Positions 40,476 to 47,151 of a stretch of 47,151 bases of DNA are shown in pieces (positions within the stretch are counted from its first letter, which is position 1; each line of letters opens with the position of its first letter). Made by a program: the position numbers and the translations under genes. Below the pieces are notes generated by a model, which was given only the letters and a program-made list of their open reading frames with translations, made no database searches and had not been told where the DNA came from. Where the stretch lies: contig CASDXH010000007.1 of NCBI GenBank assembly GCA_949285105.1, positions 1-47,151 on the forward strand, in the 5' to 3' direction. This DNA is from an uncultured Mycoplasma sp. (lineage in GTDB: Bacteria > Bacillota_I > Bacilli_A > Mycoplasmatales > Mycoplasmoidaceae).

Positions 40476-40699
40476 AAAATCTCCTGGTATATATTATTGG
40501 TAACCTAACTATAAAATGCTTCATCAATGAATAAATAAAATAAATAATATTGTTTTTATTAGTAATAGAATATAAAAGCAAATTAAAGATAAGTTTGGGT
40601 ATAAAATTTCTGTAGTTATTAATATAATAATATAAAGTTTGAAATTTTAATATAAAAATTTCAAGTTTTATATATTTTATAAAATCTTGAGTAATTGCA
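40476..40699. promoter_or_regulatory. Divergent spacer between RNase J and cls genes
   Basis: Almost pure A/T. It contains a perfect 10-bp inverted repeat TTGAAATTTT / AAAATTTCAA (40639-40648 with 40655-40664). No RNA or protein gene recognised. It must hold promoters for both flanking genes. Confidence 0.45.
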
Positions 40700-42253
40700 A
40701 TGAATAAAAGAAAAAAATTATTAATATCTTTATCATCTATAATTTTATTTGTTTTATTAATATGCCTATTCTTGTGGCTAATTTTTGTGTCTTTTGGTAT
40801 TGGTGCTAATACTATATATTGATTAGTATCAGCTTTTGTGGTTTATATAGCACAAGTTGTTACTTCTTTTTATTTGCTTAATTCCAAGAAAAGAATTATC
40901 AATGTTAAACTGTGTTGAATATTTGTAATCTCATCTATTCCTGTATTTGGTTTATTTGGGTTTTTTATTTTTGGTATTATTCCTTTTAAATCTAAAACAA
41001 TTGAACAAATCCATGAGGATAATAAACCATTTTCTAAATGTGAAGATTTTACTTTTACAAATAAAATGATTAATGATAAAAAAGATTATATTGAGGAATT
41101 TATTTTTTCTTATAACTTTGAACTTTCACCAGTTTATGAAAACAACAAAATTGATATAGTTAAGCAATCAGATGTTTTTAAAGAATCAATAGAGTTAATT
41201 AGGAAAGCTAAAGAATTTATTCACATTCAGTTCTATATTGTCTCAGATTCAGTTTGATTCAATTTATTACTAGAAGAAATTGCTAAAAAAAGAAAAGAGA
41301 ATGTAAAAGTTAGATTCATGTATGACTGAGTTGGAAGTCATAAAAGATTTCACCAGAGAAGTGTAAGAAGACTTAGAAAAATGGGAATTGAAGTTGAGGT
41401 ATTCAATCCTAAAATTATTACAAAGTACACTAGTGCAACAAATTTTAGAAGTCATAGAAAATGTATTATTGTAGATAACAAATATTGTTTAACTGGTGGA
41501 TCAAATATTGGTGATGAATACATTAATATGAGAAAAAAATATAACAATTGAACAGACCTTAATTTTTTAATAGAGGGTGAAATCGTAAATTCTATAAATT
41601 TAAGATTTTGTAATGACTGAATAAATTATTCAAGCTACAAAAAAAGAAATGACAAAAATGATAAATTTTATAAAGAGTTTAAAATTCACAAAGCAGAAAA
41701 CAAAACTATTGCACAAATTGTTAACTCAACTCCAGAAGTTAAACCAAATAACTTTGAGTCATTACTTACTTCACTAATTGCAAACGCTAAAAAATCAATT
41801 TGAATTACAACTCCTTATTTACTATTACCAGAGCATATAATTAATCAGCTTCTGTTTGCCTCTGTTAGAGGTATTGATGTTAAGATAGTTGTTCCAAATC
41901 TTCCTGATGATAAAAAATACATTTTAACTATTAATAGAAATTCTTCAATTAAAATGATCGAATCAAACATAAAGGTATATGAATATAGTGGTTTTGTTCA
42001 CTCTAAATCAATAATGATAGATGATGAAATTTCTGTCGTTGGATCAAACAATATGGACTTTAGAAGTTTGATGATTAATTTTGAAACTGCTATTCTAGTT
42101 AAGTCAAAACAAATGAATACAAGCTTAAGAAATATCTTCAATGATTACCTAAAAAATAGTATTAAAATAGACAATGAATTTTTGAAGAGAAATTATAAAT
42201 TGAGCAACAAAATTCAGATGTTGTTTGTAAACATTATTCAACCATTATTATAA
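40700..42253 (+). CDS. cls: Cardiolipin synthase
   Basis: 517 residues, the usual size. Two or three N-terminal membrane helices (about 7-100) are followed by two phospholipase-D motifs: FRSHRKCIIVD with downstream GGSNIGDEY, and GFVHSKSIMID with GSNNMDFRS, each giving the H-x-K catalytic pair (the first H-R-K). Joins two phosphatidylglycerol molecules into cardiolipin in the membrane. Many Trp codons are TGA. The ribosome site is weak (TTGAG). Confidence 0.93.
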
Positions 42254-42303
42254 TATTAGTATATACTAATTAATATTTATTATAATATATAGGAGAAAAC
42301 ATT

Positions 42304-42567
42304 ATGAAAACTGTGACAGTTAAAATCATTGATAAAATAGGTATTCATGCAAGACCTGCAAGCAAGATTGTTCAAACAGCTGGAAAATTTGAATCAAACA
42401 TTTCTTTTAAAACAAACGACAAAACAGCAAATGCTAAATCAGTTATCAACTTAATGGCTTTAGGAGCTAAATTTGATACAGAAGTGCAAATAATTGCAGA
42501 AGGTTCTGATGAAGAAAAAGCAATTGAATCATTAGTTTCTGCAATGAAAGAAGAAAAACTTATTTAA
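42304..42567 (+). CDS. ptsH: Phosphocarrier protein HPr
   Basis: 87 residues. Carries phosphate from enzyme I to sugar-specific PTS permeases through His15 in GIHARPAS; regulatory Ser46 is present in AKSVINLM, so HPr kinase control is likely. TAGGAG precedes the ATG. Monocistronic, ending in a hairpin. Confidence 0.97.
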   Translation: MKTVTVKIIDKIGIHARPASKIVQTAGKFESNISFKTNDKTANAKSVINLMALGAKFDTEVQIIAEGSDEEKAIESLVSAMKEEKLI

Positions 42568-42577
42568 TTAAAAAATT

Positions 42578-42606
42578 AAAATATTAAGGCAACTTAATAT
42601 TTTTTA
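42578..42606 (+). terminator. Terminator of ptsH
   Basis: Stem AAATATTAAG / CTTAATATTT (42579-42588 with 42593-42602), 4-base loop, then T. Confidence 0.8.
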
Positions 42607-42664
42607 ATGCTTATTTTTATTGTTATCTTATATATACCCATAAATATTAATTAGAGGACATATT

Positions 42665-43579
42665 ATGGAAATGACATTTTCTCAAAAAGTAAAAGAAGAA
42701 ATAACATCCCAAGAATTTAATGATGATCAATTGAAATGAATATTATGTGGTTTTTTAAAAAACAACATAATATTACATATGAACTCTGATGAATATACAT
42801 GGGAAATAAAAACCAAAAGTCCTAATATTGTAAGATTTATTGTAAAAAGTTTTATTAAGCTTTTTGACATTGAAAAAAATCTTTCTTATACAAGTAAAAC
42901 TAAATCAAGCTCTAGAGTTTATAAATTAACATTCAAAGGTGATTTTAATTTAATAGAAAAAAACTTAATGATATTTGATGATCCAAGAAAACTATTCACA
43001 TCGATTGAAGATCAACATGCATTTTTAATTGGAACATTTTTAAGTGGTGGTAGTTTAAATGACCCAATGAGTTCTAATTATCATTTTGAAATTAGAAGCC
43101 ATAATCTAGATCTTATTGATGTCATTTGTGAAATTCTTTTATCAATGAATATTAATGCAAAAAAAATAGAGAGACAAAACTCATATATAGTTTATGTAAA
43201 AAAATCTGAATCTATTTCAGATATATTAAAAACACTTAATGCATTGGATTCAATGTTTGATTATGAAGATAAAAGAATTTATAGAGATTATAGTAATCAA
43301 ATGCATCGTTTAAATAATCTAGATATGTCTAATTTAAAAAAAACTATTGATGCTAGTCAGAAACAAATTGACATGATAAAAGTAATAATGAATAATAGTG
43401 AAATAAGTTCAATGCTTAGTGAAAAAGAGAAAATATTTTGCAAAATAAGACTTGAATACCCTCAGTATTCTTTAAGTGAAATAGCTTTATTTTTTAAATC
43501 AAATTATGGAATTGAAGTAACTAGAACTGGTTTGAATCACTATGTTAGAAAAATAAAAAAACTTATTGAATTAATATAA
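42665..43579 (+). CDS. whiA: DNA-binding protein WhiA
   Basis: 304 residues. A LAGLIDADG-like N-terminal domain (AFLIGTFLSGGSLNDP, SNYHFEIR) without nuclease residues, joined to a C-terminal helix-turn-helix (YSLSEIALFFKSNYG..., quoted in part). WhiA is nearly universal in Gram-positives; in mollicutes it has been linked to ribosomal-protein gene control. GAGGACATATT lies before the ATG. One TGA-Trp codon near residue 24. The ptsH-whiA neighbourhood recalls the whiA-crh/HPr linkage in Bacillus. Confidence 0.93.
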
Positions 43580-43703
43580 TTTTTGAATGTGCATTTGCTT
43601 ATTAGTTGTAGCAAACTTGTTAAAAATGACATAAGTGCACCATTTGAATTTTAGTTTTTAATTTCTTATAATTTATATATTGATGTTACAAAATGGGGTA
43701 ATT

Positions 43704-44060
43704 ATGTTATTTAAGAAAAACAACAAAAAAGATGAACCTGCTAAATTACACTCTTCTAGAGGTGAATCTTTAAGCGAAGAAAATAAAATAAATGATTCTG
43801 TAACTCAATTTGAAGAAATTAAAAAGATTCATGAGAACGAAGTTAATGCTGTTTTATTTGAAAGAGAAATTAAGCTAAGAGAAAAAGAAGCTCAAATCGA
43901 AAAGAAACAAACTTTCATTCAAAAGACAAATGAAATTCTAGAAAAAGAAACTTCTGAATTTGAAAGAAGAATGGAGTTACAAGAAAAAGTAAATTCTAAA
44001 AAGAGACATGAACTTAAAAAAAGAGATATAGCTTATAGAAATAGAAGTATTTTGGGATAA
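43704..44060 (+). CDS. Small coiled-coil protein of unknown function
   Basis: 118 residues. After a short polar start comes a long charged helix (about residues 38-110) with heptad-like spacing, a likely dimeric coiled coil, and a basic end (KKRHELKKRDIAYRNRS). TGGGG 5 bases before ATG 43704 sets the start over an upstream in-frame ATG at 43683. No signal peptide, membrane helix or enzyme motif. Single gene with its own terminator. Confidence 0.7.
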   Translation: MLFKKNNKKDEPAKLHSSRGESLSEENKINDSVTQFEEIKKIHENEVNAVLFEREIKLREKEAQIEKKQTFIQKTNEILEKETSEFERRMELQEKVNSKKRHELKKRDIAYRNRSILG

Positions 44061-44090
44061 ATAACTTACAAAGTTATTTGTCTTTTTTTA
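44059..44090 (+). terminator. Terminator of the coiled-coil gene
   Basis: Perfect stem AAATAACTT / AAGTTATTT (44059-44067 with 44071-44079), then GTC and seven T. The stem overlaps the stop codon. Its 3' half recurs at 44103-44115. Confidence 0.75.
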
Positions 44091-44152
44091 TAGTTTCTCC
44101 CCTACAAAGTTATTTACTTATTGGAGGGATAAAAATAGGAGGAAAATAAACA

Positions 44153-44791
44153 ATGGAATATATTAATGGAAAAGTAACATATTCAAATAAAAATTATGTT
44201 GTTCTAGAAGCTAACTCTATTGGACATAAAATTTATATAAATGACAGCATGGCTTTTGATAACAACCAATTATATAGAATCTATATATATCAAAAAGTTT
44301 CTCAAACTAATAAAGGTAATTTTCTATTTGAATACTATGGGTTCAAAGATCCACAAGAAAAAATATTTTTTGAGCAATTGATTAACTTGAATGGAATTGG
44401 TCCAAAGACAGCATTAAACATTCTTAAAACAAACTTAGACGAATTAAAATCATTAATAAAAACTAAAGATTATAAAGCTTTAGAAACTTTGCCTGGATTT
44501 AATAAGAAAATAGCATGACAGATTATTAACGATATTTCTTATAAATTAAATTTTGAATTTAAGAACGAAAATCATACCACAAATAATAATCAAACAATTA
44601 CTACAAAGATCTCTGATTTGGTATCTGCTTTAAAAGCTTTAGGTTATAAAAAAGAAGAAGTTGAAATTGCACTTAGTGAAATACCATTAAAAATAGAAAA
44701 TTATAGATCAATGGAATTAAGTGATCTTATTAGTGAAACAATAAAAATAATAATTGGTGGAAATGAATCTAATTCAATTAAGGCCAACTAA
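44153..44791 (+). CDS. ruvA: Holliday junction DNA helicase subunit RuvA
   Basis: 212 residues. OB-fold (MEYINGKVTYSNKNYVVLE), a helix-hairpin-helix NLNGIGPKTALNIL and a second ALETLPGFNKKIA; the frame runs on through a TGA-Trp, and domain III (VSALKALGYKKEEVEIAL) binds RuvB. AGGAGG lies 9 bases before the ATG. It overlaps ruvB by 29 bases. Confidence 0.94.
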
Positions 44792-45689
44792 GCTTAGTGA
44801 CTTTCAAGGTAAGCAGCAACTTAAAAACAATATAAAAATATATTTAAAAAATTGTTTAAAAAACAATAGTTGTCTTGATCATTGTTTACTTTATGGCCCA
44901 GCGGGGGTTGGAAAAACAACCTTAGCAAAAATAATTGCCAACGAATTAAAGACTAATATAAAAGTTGTTTTAGGCCCTCAGATCAAAGAAAAAACAGACT
45001 TATTAAATATTTTGTATTCCATTAAAGAAAATGACATTATCTTTATTGATGAAATACATTCAGTTAATCAATGCTGTTATGAGCTTTTATATTCAGTAAT
45101 GGAAGATTTTACTTTTAGTGTAAGTATTGGAAAAGAATTCAATGCCAAACTCACTACACTAAAACTTCCAAAGTTTACTATCATTGGTGCTACAACAATG
45201 CTTGGTAACTTGCCAGATCCTTTTGAAGAAAGGTTTGGAATCTTATTAAATATTGATGAATATTCACCTGATGATATCTACAAAATACTTAAGTTTAGTG
45301 TAAACCATTTTAATATTGATATTGAAGATGAAATACTTATTGAAATTGCAAAAAAGTCTAAAGGAATACCAAGACTTTCAAAAAGAATATTAAGTAGGTT
45401 TTTGGATCATTATCAAGTTAAAAAAGAAAGTATGGATACAATCCTTAAAAAAATAGGTATTTACGAATACGGTTTAAATGATTTAGATATAAGATATTTA
45501 AATTTGTTGAAATCTAATAAAGCGGTTGGGCTAAAGACAATTTCACAAATTCTGAATTTAGATGAAAAAACTATAGTAAATAAAATTGAACCATACTTAC
45601 TTAAAAAGAATTTAATACTAAAAACTTCATTAGGAAGAGTGTTAACAAATAATGGAGAAGCTTATTTAGAATCAAATTACCCTGTTTAA
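44763..45689 (+). CDS. ruvB: Holliday junction DNA helicase subunit RuvB
   Basis: 308 residues. AAA+ motor: Walker A GPAGVGKTT (45-53), Walker B IIFIDEIHS, sensor 1 GATTMLGNLPDP and the arginine finger ERFG, followed by a winged-helix domain. ATG 44763 was chosen over TTG 44754 (two codons earlier, plus one more in frame) because family members start near this point; the GGTGG site is very close to it, so translation probably couples to ruvA. No RuvC gene follows, as usual in mollicutes. Confidence 0.94.
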   Translation: MNLIQLRPTKLSDFQGKQQLKNNIKIYLKNCLKNNSCLDHCLLYGPAGVGKTTLAKIIANELKTNIKVVLGPQIKEKTDLLNILYSIKENDIIFIDEIHSVNQCCYELLYSVMEDFTFSVSIGKEFNAKLTTLKLPKFTIIGATTMLGNLPDPFEERFGILLNIDEYSPDDIYKILKFSVNHFNIDIEDEILIEIAKKSKGIPRLSKRILSRFLDHYQVKKESMDTILKKIGIYEYGLNDLDIRYLNLLKSNKAVGLKTISQILNLDEKTIVNKIEPYLLKKNLILKTSLGRVLTNNGEAYLESNYPV

Positions 45690-45700
45690 AAAACAGTATT

Positions 45701-45726
45701 AATGGGAATTATTCCCGTTTTTTTAT
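45701..45726 (+). terminator. Terminator after ruvB
   Basis: Stem GGGAA / TTCCC (45704-45708 with 45712-45716) followed by G and TTTTTTT. Confidence 0.8.
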
Positions 45727-45787
45727 GTCTACAAATTATTAAAATATTTTGCCTTACAATGAAACTAATATGAAGGTTATAGAAAAA

Positions 45788-46455
45788 ATGAAAAACAATT
45801 TAATAGTTTATGTCAAGAGGTTGATGATGAACCATTAAATGATGTAAAAGCAATTATATTAATGGCTAAATCATGTGTTGAAGGGGGGCAACAGTATTAA
45901 TACTTAGCCAAGTTAAACACATTAAAAGCATCAAAAAAAACAGTTAAAAATATTCCAGTAATTGGTTTAATAAAAAAGAAATATGTTTATAGTGAGGTTT
46001 ATATAACAGCAACATTAAAAGAAATAAAACAACTTATAAAACTAATAGTTGATGTTATAGCACTTGATGATATAAATAGATATAGACTTAATGGTGCGAC
46101 ATTAGATGAATTAGTTACATATTGTAGAAAGAACGCTCCAGAAATATTATTAATGGCAGATTGTGCAACGCTAGAAGATATTAAAAATGCAGAGGCGTTA
46201 AAGTTTGATCTAATAGGTACAACTCTTCGAGATTATACAAAAGAAAGTGCTGGTAGATCAAATATAGAAAATAATTATGAATTTATTAAAGCAACTTTAA
46301 AAGAAATAAAAACTCCTTTAATAGTAGAAGAAGGTATATGAGAACCTAAACAAGTGGATGAGTTATTAAAACTTGGATGTCATTCAGTAGTTCTTGAAAA
46401 TGCAATAACTCTTACTAAAGAAATAACAAAGCGTTTTTTGAAAGTAATAACTTAG
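45788..46455 (+). pseudogene. nanE: Frameshifted N-acetylmannosamine-6-phosphate 2-epimerase
   Basis: Three frames together spell a NanE protein: NNLIV, then a frame change near 45809 to CQEVDDEPLND and VEGG, then a second change at a six-G run (45883-45888) to a long stretch with IPVIGLIKKKY (family catalytic Lys), SEVYITATLKE, LLMADCATLED, GTTLRDYT and LIVEEGIW. Each break is a one-base loss. NanE converts ManNAc-6-P to GlcNAc-6-P in sialic-acid and amino-sugar use. The broken gene starts a decayed island with a PTS fragment behind it. Sequencing error at the G-run cannot be excluded, but the first break is not in a long run. Confidence 0.8.
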
Positions 46456-46807
46456 TCTGAGAATAAAGAAGCAAGAAAATTTTAGTATTAAAAAGAACAA
46501 CATTAAATCCTTATTTAGTAACTTCAATAAAAGAAGAAAAGAAAATAAAGAAAAGATAAAAGATTTTTTCTCTCAGATTTCCAGAGGTTTGATGTTACAA
46601 ATCGTAGTATTACCAATAGCAGGTTTGCTACTTGGTATTAGTGGAGTTATTGGAACCAATTTAAAAAATGAAGGTGAGATTATTGCAGCAAATATTTTAA
46701 GTGCTATATCTTCTGTGGTATTTAATATATTACTGCTTCTGTTTTCTGTGGCATTGACCATAACCTTTTCAAAAGATAGGAGAGCTAGTGGGTTTTGTTC
46801 AGTGTGA
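46451..46807 (+). pseudogene. Truncated PTS EIIC component
   Basis: A frame open from 46451 with no ATG until 46592 contains the start of a glucose-type EIIC domain: FSQISRGLMLQIVVLPIAGLLLGI and SSVVFNILLLLFSVALTITFSKDR (both quoted in part: SRGLML, VLPIAGLLLGI, LTITFSKDR). Family copies read GLMLPI, so GLMLQI is already odd. Similarity stops near FCSV at about 46804, where transposase-like sequence begins. It follows nanE directly, so the two once formed an amino-sugar uptake and catabolism unit. About 110 of an expected 400 or more residues survive. Confidence 0.7.
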
Positions 46808-47130
46808 ATGGTGGCTAAAATGTACACCATTATTAGACATGAAAAATTACCAATAAAGACATAACTGTTGATAATGGATTGGAGTTTCAAATGATGGGTA
46901 TAATAGCAAAGCAATTCAACTTTAAAGTTTATTATTGTCAATCTTATTCTTCATTCCAAAGAGACACTAACGAAAACATAAATGGGTTAGTTAAAAAATG
47001 ATACAAAAAAACTGATTTTAGTTTAATAAGTGAAGACAAAATAAAAACCTTCGAATGAAAAGTAAATAACATGCCAAGAAAAATGTTTGGTTATAAAACA
47101 GCTTATCAAATGTACCAAGAAAATATTTAA
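46808..47130 (+). mobile_element. IS30-family transposase remnant (C-terminal part)
   Basis: From about 46840 one frame reads ITVDNGLEF (second catalytic Asp), KVYYCQSYSSFQRDTNENING (quoted in part: QRDTNENINGL, the catalytic Glu region) and MPRKMFGYKTAYQMY, which match the IS30 integrase core. Ahead of it, in another frame, YTIIRHEKLPIKT looks like the preceding strand of the same core with a deletion or frameshift between. The first catalytic Asp and the DNA-binding N-terminus are missing. It cuts into the PTS gene. Whether a right inverted repeat exists lies beyond the window end. Confidence 0.75.
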
Positions 47131-47151
47131 AATAAAAAAACTCTCAACTTA

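Noticed and set aside
43580-43660. Possible terminator hairpin after whiA (AATGTGCA with TGCACCATT)
   Set aside because: The stem has a bulge and a very long loop, and the T-tract is broken; not strong enough to list as a feature.
1-47151. CRISPR array or phage genes
   Set aside because: No regularly spaced repeats and no structural, integrase or Cas genes were seen; the only mobile element is the IS30-type remnant at the right end.

Overview
The window is AT-rich and reads TGA as tryptophan in almost every gene, so it comes from a mollicute. Gene content and order (miaB-prkC-rsgA, potABCD with an enlarged PotA, an acpP cluster like that of M. genitalium, greA then tRNAs, cmk-der-gpsA, ptsH-whiA, ruvAB) suggest the Spiroplasma / Entomoplasma / Mesoplasma / M. 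mycoides side of the class. Species cannot be decided from the sequence alone.

Layout. 1-650: no protein gene, but a complete small RNA unit (promoter, structured RNA resembling a remodelled FMN riboswitch, terminator) that faces a convergent lipoprotein gene and so has no gene to control in cis. 655-5511: lipoprotein (-), then miaB, a PASTA-less Ser/Thr kinase, rsgA and a nucleoside deoxyribosyltransferase (+). 5699-9769: RpiR/SIS regulator, a small PQ-loop-like membrane protein, coaX, and an ABC-2 exporter pair. 9870-18002: trmB, then a long apparent operon of a double-HAD protein, potA, potB, potC, potD and tsaD. 18183-20296: three poorly known genes ending in acpP. 20431-23651: a large unknown protein with a possible PD-(D/E)XK site and two small membrane proteins. 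23746-25000: greA and six tRNAs (Tyr, Gln, Lys, Leu, Gly, Ser). 25041-30283: UPF0104 membrane protein, DNA polymerase IV, YfcC/DcuC-family carrier, ferritin-like protein. 30460-37548: thrS (editing site lost), degV, a tail-anchored protein, cmk, der, gpsA, and a one-TM diadenylate cyclase. 37896-42253: RNase J with a giant acidic N-terminal tail, and cardiolipin synthase. 42304-45689: ptsH, whiA, a coiled-coil protein, ruvA, ruvB. 45788-47130: a decaying island with a frameshifted nanE, a PTS EIIC fragment and an IS30-type transposase remnant.

Most genes are housekeeping: tRNA modification (miaB, trmB, tsaD), ribosome assembly GTPases (rsgA, der), cofactor and nucleotide supply (coaX, cmk), lipid metabolism (acpP, gpsA, cls, degV), sugar phosphorylation (ptsH), DNA repair (ruvAB, dinB) and second-messenger or kinase signalling (cdaA, prkC). 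The most unusual items are the orphan FMN-riboswitch-like RNA, the possible nuclease-fold protein with its membrane partners, the fused second HAD domain, the RNase J tail, and the loss of active-site residues in ThrRS editing and in the ferritin-like protein. All assignments were made by eye; no database search was run.
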